Shown: positions 1 through 10,186 of the stretch, piece after piece
Layout of the letters: every line of letters starts with the position of its first letter
How positions within the stretch are numbered: the stretch's first letter is position 1
The notes under the pieces: model-generated
Told to the model about the DNA's origin: nothing
The model's database searches: none
Seen by the model: the letters and a program-made list of their open reading frames with translations, nothing else
Translations under genes and position numbers: made by a program
Assembly: GCA_030530525.1 (NCBI GenBank)
Contig: JAUMUT010000007.1
Span: 1-64,000 of the forward strand
Reading direction: 5' to 3'
Source: Capnocytophaga sp.
GTDB taxonomy: Bacteria > Bacteroidota > Bacteroidia > Flavobacteriales > Flavobacteriaceae
Length of the DNA: 64,000 nucleotides

Positions 1-3000
1 ATATCCATTTGACCTGATGATGGACAATCCGTACGTGAGGTAACTGTTGGGGAAGGAATTACTATTTTAGGTAGTATTTCAAATTCCGCAGAAGCCACCG
101 AAGAACAATTTCCTCGTTTAGCAATTATTTTATATTTACCAATAGATAAATTTTCTATCGCATTTGTAGTTGCATTTATAGTTATTGCTCCTCCATTTTC
201 TAATTCATAAGTAGTACCTGCTTCTATATTTTTCAGTTTAAATATCGTAACAGAAGAACAATTTGCCACAGACAACACTTCTACCTCTGGTTGAGATGGT
301 GTTTGAGCTATGGTTACATTTACTTCTGTACGAGAGCTTTCGCAACCATTTGCTTCTTGGCTTACATAATATTTACCTGTTTGTAATGTTGTTGTAGCAG
401 GCAATATATTTCCTCCTACTGCGGCATCGTACCATTTTAAATTGGTAGCATTAGAAAGATCTGCTAACGTTTTATTATCTGAAGAACAATACGTTACAGG
501 GCTACTAATGGTTGGTGCAGGAGTTTCTTTTACTTCAATACTAACTGCGGTTGATTTAAGTATTTTAACACAACTTTCGCCTTTTACTTCTACATAATAA
601 TAGGTTGTCCCTGTTATATTAGTAGATGGTGTATAAGTAGAAGAAGTTTCACCAGATATTGCAGTTCCTCCTGTATTACTATTATTTGTATTACTATACC
701 ATTGATAAGTAATGTTTGTTTCCGTTCCGCTTGTGCCAACAGAAAGTGGCGTTGCAGTAGCACCTTTACAATAAGTAGCAGGTTTAGGCAATGTACTTAA
801 CCATAATGTTTTTACAGAAAGCGTTGCATCATTAGAATACAAAGTAACTTTGTTTCCGCAAGTATCTACTACAAAGGTATATTCAACACGGAATTTATGT
901 CCGTTTCTGCTTGGAGCTTGTACATTGGTAAGTTCTACTTTTGCTTGCTCACCGCTATTGATAGTTTTTGCATTTCCTCCTACATAAGCCCAAGAAGTAC
1001 CATTGTTTGAAGACTCTTGCCAACGATAGGAAATAGTTCCTGTGTAAGGACTTTTTAACTCTACTTTGGAAGTAAAAGAAGGATTAAGTCCATTACAAGA
1101 TGAAACATCTTGTGGTTGTTCTGTTATAGACAATACATCGGCTACTGAAGGAACAGGCAATCTATCTGCTATCGTAAAACTATCAGAAGCTGGCGACTGA
1201 CAACCATCATTATTTTTAGCTATAATAGTATGATTTCCAACACTTAATGTACTTGTTATATTTCCTTGATTATCAACACTTAATGTTGTTCCATTTGCTT
1301 CGTAAGTAAGACCTGATACATAGTTTGTTATCTTCGCTTTGCTTGATTCTTGGCAAGTGGCTGACGTTACTGTTACAGTTGGTTTATTCAAATTGGCGAT
1401 AGTTATACCAACCTCTACTTTATCGGTTTCGCAAGAAGTATTTGTTTTACTTGCTTTATACGTATCGGTAGAAGTAAGTGGCTGATTATCATCAGTAACT
1501 AACACATCATTTTTATAAATTTTAACAATAGAAGTGTTCGTATCTATCTTCGCTTTTAGGTCAGAAATTTTTGCTCCTTGACAGAAATTATATGTTTGTC
1601 CTGTGGTAGGCGCACTTAATAAATTAACCGTATAACTAAATGTAACAACATTGGCAGCACAAGTAAGCCCTTCTGCTTTTACCGAATAAGTACCAGAGTG
1701 TTGAGCGTCTAAGTTATTGATAACCAACTTAGGCTCTGTGGTTTCTTGGGTGCTTCCGTCAGGGAATGTCCAAATGTATTTGGTAGCCCCGATATTTTTA
1801 AGAGCAATGGTTACATTTTCACCTTTACAATAAGAATTTTGTAATGGAGTAGCCAAAGCCGCCAAAGGATTGTTCAGCGGAGTGATTGGTAATTCTCTCC
1901 ATACAGGATCTGATGCACAGGCAGAATCGGTGATTTTTACCCAACGAGTATTTTGCCCAGCAGTGAAAGTACCTAAGTTGGTAAAGGTTACTTCTGTTCC
2001 CTTAGGTGCGGTTTTAGTATCTATTTTATTTCCGTCTTTAACGTCATATAAATCATAGGTGTAATTGCCTGAGCCACTAACTCCGTTGATGGCTTTTACC
2101 ACTATTTTACCTGTATTATCTTCACACTTGTAACCTATGTAAGTATTAGGATCAAAATTTAATAATACGTCTTCTACATTTACTTCAAAAGTACGCACAC
2201 AACCTTTTGTGCCGTTAGAGTTAATGTAAGTAATAATATCAGCTTCATTACTATCCACAGAAGCATTTGCATCTAATTTTCCTCCATAAATAAATATATA
2301 TTTACCTTGTGAGTTTTGGTTTCTTGGTAAAGAGAAAAACTGATTAACAGAAGTAGCATTATTAGGGTTATACACCGCCTTGATGTATTTTTTACTTCCA
2401 ATTATATTCTGTAAATTAGAACTTACTGTTACATCTGTTTCGTTAATATTATCTGGTCTTTTATATAAATATACGTATATACTTTTATTTTTATCTTCAT
2501 ATTTTAACCAATCGAAAGCTGTATTTCCTCTGAATGGATATACTCTTACTTTGGTACATTCTACTTCTGTTTCAGGAGTAAGTGCTTTTTCTTGATAAGC
2601 AGGATACTTAAGCTCAAACACTTCTTTAGTAGAATCTTTTCCACTATATACGTAAGTAACTTTTCCGCAAAGGTCTTCTACTTTTATTTTGTAAGTTCCT
2701 TCTGGCAAAGTGAAATTCTGCGTTCTATCATCCTGATTTTGAGTAGCCATAATATTTACCCAGCCATTATTAGAAGGGTTCTTGTATGCTATGGTAATTG
2801 TTTCATTCAGCTTAAGTTTCCCTTGTTCATTCTCATAGCCCGCAGGTGCTTGTAATAGGGTTACTTTAAAGCCATTCATAGATAATATAGAACCTGACTG
2901 ATTTACTCTAAAAAGTACATCAATTCTTCCCTTAGGAGTTTGGGTACTTCCAAAACATCTTATTTCTTGTGCATACTGCCCGCCTGGTTTTACATTACTA

Positions 3001-6000
3001 TAAAAATTATTAAATGATTCTTTTCGGGTTTGAGTTTGTCCATCTTTAGAAGTAAATACTACTTCATATTCTTGGTCTGCCTTGAAAGGTTGTCCATTAT
3101 CTAAGGTGGTAATCGGTTTTCTTTCCCCTGAGCTATTTATCTGTCCTTGTGCTACTTGTACGCCATTAGCTTTAATAACATAAGTAACAGGATAGCAAAC
3201 CATTAGGTTTTCGGCAGTAACGGACATTTGAGGAGTTGTACAAGAGCCTCCAAATACGATTCCTGTATTCATAAAACGCATTTCGTCCCCTACAAGCATT
3301 GGTGCATTTTCGTTATTACAACTATGTTGCCCTTTGATACGGAAATAAAACTTAGGTCGTTTATTAATATTTTCTTGTAGATCTTTATAGGTACGCCCGT
3401 GCGTTGCCAAATCGTAATATACCATTTTTTGAGAAGAAGTTTTCCCTGTTGGAACAGAGAATAATTCTCTCCATTGGATATTAGGATTATTTCTATTTCC
3501 TCCATATACATTTTGCAAGTCATAATCAGAGTAAGCAGTATATTCATACAAAGCTGCGAGCTCTGGCGTTGTAAAATATTTATGGAAAGGCGAGTTTGTA
3601 TTATTGCTATAACGAACGTCTAAATAATCACAGCTGGGTTGCCCTCCTTCTTGAATATCACGATAAGGTTGGTCATTACCAAAATCATTAGTTTTTCTAT
3701 CAGATGCAGGGAAATCATTAGTAAGTTTCCCTATGATAGCAGGTACAGGCTGTGCGTTGGTAGTATTACAAGTGTGTAATTTAGCCTTATAATTACCCGC
3801 AGGCATATTGTAACCTGTAAATTTCACATAAGTAATAGTTCCGTCTTTATCATCGGCAGTAATAGTGAAAATTTTCTGACCTGTATAGCCAGCAGGTACT
3901 TCGGTTAATTCTACGGTATAGGTTTGCCCTGCGGTAGGGTGTTGTACCTGAATACGCAATTGTCCTGTGGAAATACAATTAAGAGAATTATTACTTGATT
4001 GTAAGTTGAGCGTAGCCCCATCTGTTGCGTTATTTACGCTTACATTAACCTTCACACGAGGGCTTTCGCAAGTACCTCCATTGGTTTGTGCTACATAATA
4101 TTCGCCAGAAACAAGGTTTTCTGTACCTGTAAGAGGCGTTCCGCCAGTGGCTACATTATACCAACGAATATTAGCTCCTTGTGGTTGCAAGTTGGCAACG
4201 GTAGCACTACCTGAACAGAAATTACTTTGTACTGTTTGTGTAACAGAAGGCGCAGAAGGTCTTTGTATATCTATTATACGGATAGGAGATTCACATTTAC
4301 CTGTTTCTGTATAAGTATATTGAGTAGCTGTAACAAGGTCTGTATCTTGAAGTGGTGCAGAAGTAGGCGGGTCTGCCGTACCTTCATATATTTTAAGGTC
4401 TTCTCCACTACGAGATGATTCAGCGGCTCTTATCTCTGCTCTTAATTGTGCAACAGTAGTAGGGCAAAAAGTACTTTTATTATAACTTCCGGCAGATGTG
4501 GTTGCTGCAATTGTATAAGAAATAGGGGTTTTCTCACTGATACATTTACCTACTTCTGTTATCGTATAATAATAGGTAACTGTGCTATTAAGAGTGGCGT
4601 TATCAGCTTGCACATCCCAATGATTTCCGTTTTTAAGATAAATTTTAGCAGTACTATCCCCAATAGCAGTACGTAAATCTGATACTTTTGGAGTTACTGA
4701 ACAGAAAGATACATTTTTAGGTGTTGCAACTGCCCTATTGGTTGATTTTGTTAGAGCTATACTTGCTTGATGACTTGGGCATTTGCCTGCATCTTCCAAA
4801 GTATAACGATATTTATCTACCATATCCCAATCAATAGGAGTAGTATTAGTCTGTAAAACACCATTTTTATATATTTTGATGTTATTACCTGTTATTTTAG
4901 CTAATAAATCTGCAATCGTAGCCTCTTCACAAATAGAAGTGGTTACAGAAGGTGCTTGTGTTTTTTCTTTTTCTATGATAGATAAAGAATAACGCTCTGA
5001 AATACATTTATTAGTTTCTTTTACGGCAAAAGTATGTTTATTAGATGTATATACAAAATCAGTGTCTGAATATTCACTTCCTGAATTATTATATATTTTG
5101 ATACCATTAGCCTCAGCATTAGGATACGATGCTTTAAGAGCTTGTTTTACTTCTGCCCCTAAAACATACGAATTTCCAAGATTATTAACCAAAGTACACA
5201 TTGTTAAAGTTCGTACTTGTGCCTGTGTCTGCGTTCCTTTAATAGTAAAAGTTACTGAAGCCTTTGCCGTTTGGCACTCTCCTAACTGTTTTGCATACGT
5301 AATGCTTGTGGTAGTTAGTAAATGATGACGATCATCTAAGGCATTCTCTCCCTGATATATTATCACCTGAGAAGGATTGGCAGGGTCAATGAGTTTTTTG
5401 AGTTCTCCTACGGTAAGGGCACAAATATCTCCCAAAGTTTTAGCCTCTGGTGCTGTTGTAACAACTTTATTCACTTTTATAGTATAAATGCCAGTACTGC
5501 AATAACCATCTTTTGTAAGGCGTAAATATAAATCTTTACTACTTCCGTCAGCTATGGTTCCTATGGAAGTATTAGCTGCTTTTTTATTGGTTTCAGCCTG
5601 AGCATCTGCATTGGTTTCATACCAATTAAAGGTTGCTCCACTATTTTGCAATTGGTTATATCCACTTCCAAAGGCACTATACATTAGTTTTTCTATATCC
5701 TCATAAGTGGCAGGTGTTTTACAAAGATTAATATTGGTTACTATTCCATTAAGAGATAAAGATGCATTTACCTTCAAAGTAGCTTCTACACTTGTAAGCA
5801 CATTCCCACAAGTAGAAGATATAGAATATACAAAAGTTATTGTTTTTCCTATAAAATCATTTGTAGCGATATTCACTTTGCCATTAGCAGGAACAGCTAT
5901 AACACCATTTTTATCTTCTATTTTCTTTATATACAAAGAATTAGGAGCGTTAGTATCTGTAAATAGCGTATTCAAATCAAACATAACAGGAGTAGAAATA

Positions 6001-8849
6001 CCTGATACGCATTCTACCTTATCATTCTTTTGTACAGCAGTAGGTGTAGGTGTATTTGCTGGTCGTACAAATTGATATTCAGACGAATTAGCTATAATAC
6101 AAGTATTAGCATCTGCCGAATGAGTAGTTTCTAATTTTACAATATATTTATTATCAAAATCAGCAGAAGTAAGGTTATTTATTGTATATTCCGTACCTGT
6201 ATGCAAAAGAGTAGTTGGGTTATCAGAACGATACCATTTTACAGAAATTTTACTTCCTAAGTAAGGGACATAGAGAGTTGCCTTTTGCCCATCACAATAG
6301 GTGGTTTTATCTGCTTCTATCTGCAAAGGTTGATAGTTAGAAACTATCCAATCCACTGTTTCCGCTCTATTACACGCATCGGTTACTTTGAATACATAAC
6401 GAGTATTTGTATCCGTACCATCTACATCTAAGAAGAAGTTTTCATCATCACCTGCTTTATTAAGAACAGTAGGTGTAGATTGTCCTGTTTTTTGCTGAGA
6501 TACCAAAGTATAGGTATAAGGAGGCGTACCACCTTGTGGAACAAGTGCTACGTGGTGCTTCCCTGCTACTGCACAGCGGAAAGTAATTACTTTTGGTTGG
6601 CGCAAATCTCCTTTGTATTCTTTTTCAGAAATTACTTGGATACAATACGCCGAACCATTTGCATTATTTATTCTACGAATTACTCGGAATTTTCCTTGCG
6701 TTTTGGTAGTTACAACAGCTTCTGAAGCTCCGTGATTCCCTAAAATAGGTAGCGGATTGCCGTTAGAAGCAGCTGTCTCCCATTGGTTTGTAGTTTCGTT
6801 AAATCTTTCTACATAATAAAGGGTTCTGAGCTTAGGTGTTGTTTGCAAATCTCCTTTTACTTTGGGAGTACATCCCTCTTCCCAAGTAATGGTATATTTA
6901 TCTTCAATAAGTTCGCCTGTTGCTGTATAGGTATTACCACATATATCGGTATATTGATAGGTATAGGTACCCACAGGCATATCATTGACTTGCCATTCTT
7001 GCTGGTTGTTGGTTATATTTTTATTGGTCATAGTATAAGGTAAACCAATGGGCAACAAACTTTTATCTCCATTAAAACCAGTTAGTTTTACCTCTGTAAT
7101 ACTATTAGTATATTGCTTATTTGCAATAATAATATTGGCAAATTTACTTCCTGTTGGGGTAGATTTACAGCTGGCAGTTTGCCAAAAATAAGTCTCCGAA
7201 GTCAAGGAAGTAGCTGCTGGAATGGTAAGTTTATCCAAATCCCTGTGCTTATTACAATCTACAGATACTGCTCTAAACTTAAATACATCTCCTGTTCTGA
7301 GATTACCAGAAGGAACTAAGTCATAATGATTTCTTAGAGATTCATATTTCTTAACATATTTGTTAGCAAGCTTAGAGTTGGTAGTTGTTATTTTATAAAA
7401 ACCTGCTGTTTCAGGTTTAAAAGTAGTAGGATATTCTTCTAACACCATATATACAGGGTAATCCCTATTCTCCCCAATATTTCTCATTCCCACTAATATC
7501 TTATTAGGACTACAAGAAGCATCAGTACTCAACTGTGTTACTACATTTTCCATAGGATCTAAGAGAGGTTTGGTCACTGTAGGAAGTGTTGTTGTAGAGC
7601 CACAAGCTGTCAATTGTGCTTTTACAGTCCAATTTCCATAGGCTACAGGAATATTTTGGTAAATATCTTCCTTCCAATAAAGTGTTTTTGCTCCTGCCCC
7701 ATAAGAAATTTTAAAAGCATCTTCCAAATCTGTACGATTAGAAATAGTTTTGGATACAGAATACACCTGTGAAGAAGGAGAAGTAAAATCTAACTTTATC
7801 GTAAAAGGATACGGAAAGGCATCCGTTTCCCATATATGCTGTATATTATCCGATGTAAATGCTATATTTTTAAAAGATGCATAATTACAAGCGTGTTCCA
7901 ATACTTCTATTTGTTCTATTGCTTGCAATGAAAAAATGTAATCATCTACCACCGCTGGCTGAGGGGTTTGTGTTCCTCCTCCTACGGCACAAAAATTTTC
8001 TACCAATACACGATATTCTCCCTTAGGTACATTGGTGAAAATATTAGATGTTTGTTTAGATCTTATAATTGTCTTAAATTCTTTATCATAAAGAATAAAA
8101 TAAAGAGGATATTTTCCGCTGGTTACATTTACTTTTATACTAGGTAATACCCCTGCACATACAGAAGGTATATACTGAGTTGTAAAAGCAATAGGCTCTA
8201 CAAGACTTTCTATTTTTATATTTTTTTGCTCTATTTTTTGATTTTGGTTTGTTTTTAAAACAGCTACAAGATCATAAGTTCCTGCTTTTAAAGTTTGAGC
8301 TCCAGAATATGCTAAGTGTTTCGTTGCTGAAAAGTCATAATTTGCCTCCGAACTATTTTTAAGATAAAAATTATAATCGCTGGTGTTAGCTCCTATCATT
8401 TGAAAATAAATTCCTCCCGCATCATTACACCACTCTTGCTCTACCCTTACAGATAAAGCAGTTGCAGTTTCAGGAGTAATAGTATAATCAAAACCTGTTG
8501 TATAAGAACAAGCTCCATTCTGAGTTTTTAATGAAAACTTACGTGTTGAAGTTATAGCTCCTACCGGTATAGTAATAGTTATTTGCTCAGGAGTACCCGT
8601 ATAAGTATGCGTATAAGTCCCTCCTTGATTATCTGTAAGAGTATAAGTTGTCCCTGCCAATGGATATCGTATAACAAACTCGCCCACACTTCCCTGAGTA
8701 ACTTTCTCAAAAGTAGTAATCCGCGTTTGCTCCAAGCCTTTTCTTATGTTTTCATCACAAGTTTGTGAATATCCACCAAAAGCTGATAACACATTGATTA
8801 TCAATACTGTAAATAATAAAAATATTCTCATTATACAATTTTTATTCAT
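1..8849 (-). CDS. Giant secreted multi-Ig-repeat adhesin, C-terminus beyond the window
   Basis: A single minus-strand frame starts at ATG 8849 and is still open at base 1, giving at least 2,949 codons. The N-terminus (MNKNCIMRIFLLF..., ending near FGGYSQ) is a signal peptide; ATG 8831 is an alternative start six codons in. The rest is a chain of beta-rich modules. Many match the Ig_7/CHU_C-like pattern: a Cys near the start (YCKGA, FCSGS, YCSSD), a KWYD or RWYN core, a run of Thr/Ser, then YYV and a closing Cys. Paired cysteines per unit suggest disulfides. Such proteins in Flavobacteriaceae are usually type IX secretion cargo acting as surface adhesins or gliding adhesins of the SprB kind, but the C-terminal sorting domain that would prove this lies outside the window. 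I translated long stretches at both ends and in the middle and saw no stop, but did not check every codon. Confidence 0.85.
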   Translation of the reverse strand, partial: MNKNCIMRIFLLFTVLIINVLSAFGGYSQTCDENIRKGLEQTRITTFEKVTQGSVGEFVIRYPLAGTTYTLTDNQGGTYTHTYTGTPEQITITIPVGAITSTRKFSLKTQNGACSYTTGFDYTITPETATALSVRVEQEWCNDAGGIYFQMIGANTSDYNFYLKNSSEANYDFSATKHLAYSGAQTLKAGTYDLVAVLKTNQNQKIEQKNIKIESLVEPIAFTTQYIPSVCAGVLPSIKVNVTSGKYPLYFILYDKEFKTIIRSKQTSNIFTNVPKGEYRVLVENFCAVGGGTQTPQPAVVDDYIFSLQAIEQIEVLEHACNYASFKNIAFTSDNIQHIWETDAFPYPFTIKLDFTSPSSQVYSVSKTISNRTDLEDAFKISYGAGAKTLYWKEDIYQNIPVAYGNWTVKAQLTACGSTTTLPTVTKPLLDPMENVVTQLSTDASCSPNKILVGMRNIGENRDYPVYMVLEEYPTTFKPETAGFYKITTTNSKLANKYVKKYESLRNHYDLVPSGNLRTGDVFKFRAVSVDCNKHRDLDKLTIPAATSLTSETYFWQTASCKSTPTGSKFANIIIANKQYTNSITEVKLTGFNGDKSLLPIGLPYTMTNKNITNNQQEWQVNDMPVGTYTYQYTDICGNTYTATGELIEDKYTITWEEGCTPKVKGDLQTTPKLRTLYYVERFNETTNQWETAASNGNPLPILGNHGASEAVVTTKTQGKFRVIRRINNANGSAYCIQVISEKEYKGDLRQPKVITFRCAVAGKHHVALVPQGGTPPYTYTLVSQQKTGQSTPTVLNKAGDDENFFLDVDGTDTNTRYVFKVTDACNRAETVDWIVSNYQPLQIEADKTTYCDGQKATLYVPYLGSKISVKWYRSDNPTTLLHTGTEYTINNLTSADFDNKYIVKLETTHSADANTCIIANSSEYQFVRPANTPTPTAVQKNDKVECVSGISTPVMFDLNTLFTDTNAPNSLYIKKIEDKNGVIAVPANGKVNIATNDFIGKTITFVYSISSTCGNVLTSVEATLKVNASLSLNGIVTNINLCKTPATYEDIEKLMYSAFGSGYNQLQNSGATFNWYETNADAQAETNKKAANTSIGTIADGSSKDLYLRLTKDGYCSTGIYTIKVNKVVTTAPEAKTLGDICALTVGELKKLIDPANPSQVIIYQGENALDDRHHLLTTTSITYAKQLGECQTAKASVTFTIKGTQTQAQVRTLTMCTLVNNLGNSYVLGAEVKQALKASYPNAEANGIKIYNNSGSEYSDTDFVYTSNKHTFAVKETNKCISERYSLSIIEKEKTQAPSVTTSICEEATIADLLAKITGNNIKIYKNGVLQTNTTPIDWDMVDKYRYTLEDAGKCPSHQASIALTKSTNRAVATPKNVSFCSVTPKVSDLRTAIGDSTAKIYLKNGNHWDVQADNATLNSTVTYYYTITEVGKCISEKTPISYTIAATTSAGSYNKSTFCPTTVAQLRAEIRAAESSRSGEDLKIYEGTADPPTSAPLQDTDLVTATQYTYTETGKCESPIRIIDIQRPSAPSVTQTVQSNFCSGSATVANLQPQGANIRWYNVATGGTPLTGTENLVSGEYYVAQTNGGTCESPRVKVNVSVNNATDGATLNLQSSNNSLNCISTGQLRIQVQHPTAGQTYTVELTEVPAGYTGQKIFTITADDKDGTITYVKFTGYNMPAGNYKAKLHTCNTTNAQPVPAIIGKLTNDFPASDRKTNDFGNDQPYRDIQEGGQPSCDYLDVRYSNNTNSPFHKYFTTPELAALYEYTAYSDYDLQNVYGGNRNNPNIQWRELFSVPTGKTSSQKMVYYDLATHGRTYKDLQENINKRPKFYFRIKGQHSCNNENAPMLVGDEMRFMNTGIVFGGSCTTPQMSVTAENLMVCYPVTYVIKANGVQVAQGQINSSGERKPITTLDNGQPFKADQEYEVVFTSKDGQTQTRKESFNNFYSNVKPGGQYAQEIRCFGSTQTPKGRIDVLFRVNQSGSILSMNGFKVTLLQAPAGYENEQGKLKLNETITIAYKNPSNNGWVNIMATQNQDDRTQNFTLPEGTYKIKVEDLCGKVTYVYSGKDSTKEVFELKYPAYQEKALTPETEVECTKVRVYPFRGNTAFDWLKYEDKNKSIYVYLYKRPDNINETDVTVSSNLQNIIGSKKYIKAVYNPNNATSVNQFFSLPRNQNSQGKYIFIYGGKLDANASVDSNEADIITYINSNGTKGCVRTFEVNVEDVLLNFDPNTYIGYKCEDNTGKIVVKAINGVSGSGNYTYDLYDVKDGNKIDTKTAPKGTEVTFTNLGTFTAGQNTRWVKITDSACASDPVWRELPITPLNNPLAALATPLQNSYCKGENVTIALKNIGATKYIWTFPDGSTQETTEPKLVINNLDAQHSGTYSVKAEGLTCAANVVTFSYTVNLLSAPTTGQTYNFCQGAKISDLKAKIDTNTSIVKIYKNDVLVTDDNQPLTSTDTYKASKTNTSCETDKVEVGITIANLNKPTVTVTSATCQESSKAKITNYVSGLTYEANGTTLSVDNQGNITSTLSVGNHTIIAKNNDGCQSPASDSFTIADRLPVPSVADVLSITEQPQDVSSCNGLNPSFTSKVELKSPYTGTISYRWQESSNNGTSWAYVGGNAKTINSGEQAKVELTNVQAPSRNGHKFRVEYTFVVDTCGNKVTLYSNDATLSVKTLWLSTLPKPATYCKGATATPLSVGTSGTETNITYQWYSNTNNSNTGGTAISGETSSTYTPSTNITGTTYYYVEVKGESCVKILKSTAVSIEVKETPAPTISSPVTYCSSDNKTLADLSNATNLKWYDAAVGGNILPATTTLQTGKYYVSQEANGCESSRTEVNVTIAQTPSQPEVEVLSVANCSSVTIFKLKNIEAGTTYELENGGAITINATTNAIENLSIGKYKIIAKRGNCSSVASAEFEILPKIVIPSPTVTSRTDCPSSGQMD

Positions 8850-8871
8850 AATAGTTAGTCTATATTGGGTG

Positions 8872-8902
8872 CAAATGTACAAATTTTATCTACTATAACA
8901 AA
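8872..8902 (-). promoter_or_regulatory. Promoter of the giant adhesin gene
   Basis: On the minus strand there is TACATTTG (8872-8879), matching the Bacteroidota -7 consensus TAnnTTTG, and TTTG (8899-8902) with 19 bases between them. The start codon follows 22 bases after the -7 box. Confidence 0.7.
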
Positions 8903-9100
8903 TTTTTAGTGTTTTTTTTTAGTATTTTTTGCTGTTTTTTATTTATATTATTGCTGACAATTAATATAAACAACTATATATCAAAACATTACAAAATTTA
9001 TTATTTATAGAAAAAGATATTAACAATATTATTATGTTAATTTTTGATTATTTTTTTGTGTTTTATTAACTAAATAAAAGTGAAATTTTATGTAAAATCA
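8903..9100. other. AT-rich intergenic stretch
   Basis: Very AT-rich DNA between the 3' end of the OppC-type permease gene and the adhesin promoter. I see no gene and no strong hairpin in it. Confidence 0.5.
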
Positions 9101-10183
9101 TTAAGAAGAAAAAATATCTCGTAACTTATTAGCTATCAACATAAATGACAATACCAAAAGCATAATAGCTACACCAGGCACAATAGCCAAATAGGCTTTC
9201 CCGAAAGCAATGTAATAATAATGGTCTTTTATCATTCCGCCCCAGCTCGGTACGGGAGGTTGCGCTCCTATCCCCAAAAAACTCAAGCCACTTTCTATCA
9301 ATATTGCCGATGCAAAATTAGATGCCGCTATTACCAACAATGGTGATATAATATTAGGTAAAATATGCCTGAAAATAATTCTAAAATCAGAAAAACCAAG
9401 TACTTTCGCCGCTTCTACATATTGCATATTTTTCACACTTAGGGTTTGCCCACGCACAATACGTGCTACTTCTACCCACATCGTAAGTCCCACAGCTACA
9501 AATACTTGCCAATAACCTTTCCCCAAAGCCAAAGTAAAAGCAATAACTAACAAAAGTGTTGGTATTGACCACGTTACATTGATGAGCCATAATATAAAAG
9601 CATCTACTTTTCCGCTATAATAACCTGCCAAAAGCCCCAACAAAGTCCCGATAAACAACGAAATAAATACCGCAACAAATCCTATGGTAAAAGAAATACG
9701 CGTACCTATAAGCATTCGGCTGAGCATATCTCGCCCATATTTATCCGTTCCGAGCCAAAAAGTTTTTTCGGAAATATATTTTTTAACAATTTCTTGTGTA
9801 TTTTTTTCAGGAAATGTAGAAAATGGAATAAATAATTTTTCACTTTCATTATCCAATGGATAAAGAGTATAATAAATTCCATTTTCATCAATATTATATT
9901 GATTTATAGGTATTTCCGTTTTCATTTCTTCTGTTCCTACAAAATAATTTATAAACGAAAAAGAAGTCTCGGCAGTAGGCAAAGTAAGCATTTTTACCGA
10001 AAACATAGGCGGTTTTGAGTGAATAGAAAGATGCATTGTATTGGCATTCTGAGAGTTATCAGGCGCAAGCACATACGCAAATACCGCAACAAAAGCACAG
10101 AGAAGAATATAAAAAACACTTAAAACGCTCCAAAAATCAGTACATAATTTCTGAAACGTTTTATTTTTTAACTTTATTTTCAT
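9101..10183 (-). CDS. ABC transporter permease, OppC/DppC type
   Basis: 360 residues. The N-terminus has one membrane segment (about residues 18-42), then a long periplasmic part, then the permease domain (about 150-355) with several hydrophobic helices. The segment FWLGTDKYGRDMLSRML and the EAA-type loop EAAKVLGFSDFRIIFRHILP are hallmarks of the inner-membrane permease of peptide/nickel importers. The periplasmic insert makes it longer than the usual roughly 300-residue DppC. It begins three bases after the stop of the nfu gene, so the two are almost certainly cotranscribed. No OppB partner, ATPase or binding protein is adjacent, so the substrate cannot be inferred; oligopeptides are the default family guess. 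Confidence 0.9.
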   Translation of the reverse strand: MKIKLKNKTFQKLCTDFWSVLSVFYILLCAFVAVFAYVLAPDNSQNANTMHLSIHSKPPMFSVKMLTLPTAETSFSFINYFVGTEEMKTEIPINQYNIDENGIYYTLYPLDNESEKLFIPFSTFPEKNTQEIVKKYISEKTFWLGTDKYGRDMLSRMLIGTRISFTIGFVAVFISLFIGTLLGLLAGYYSGKVDAFILWLINVTWSIPTLLLVIAFTLALGKGYWQVFVAVGLTMWVEVARIVRGQTLSVKNMQYVEAAKVLGFSDFRIIFRHILPNIISPLLVIAASNFASAILIESGLSFLGIGAQPPVPSWGGMIKDHYYYIAFGKAYLAIVPGVAIMLLVLSFMLIANKLRDIFSS

Positions 10184-10186
10184 TAT

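Noticed and set aside
3290..3547. 85-codon frame on the minus strand within the adhesin
   Set aside because: It is in a different frame from the adhesin, whose own frame is open there with clear Ig-like sequence; composition of the short frame is not protein-like.
4227..4676. Plus-strand frames rich in Cys and Ser opposite the adhesin
   Set aside because: Antisense shadows of repeat modules; low-complexity and without promoter.
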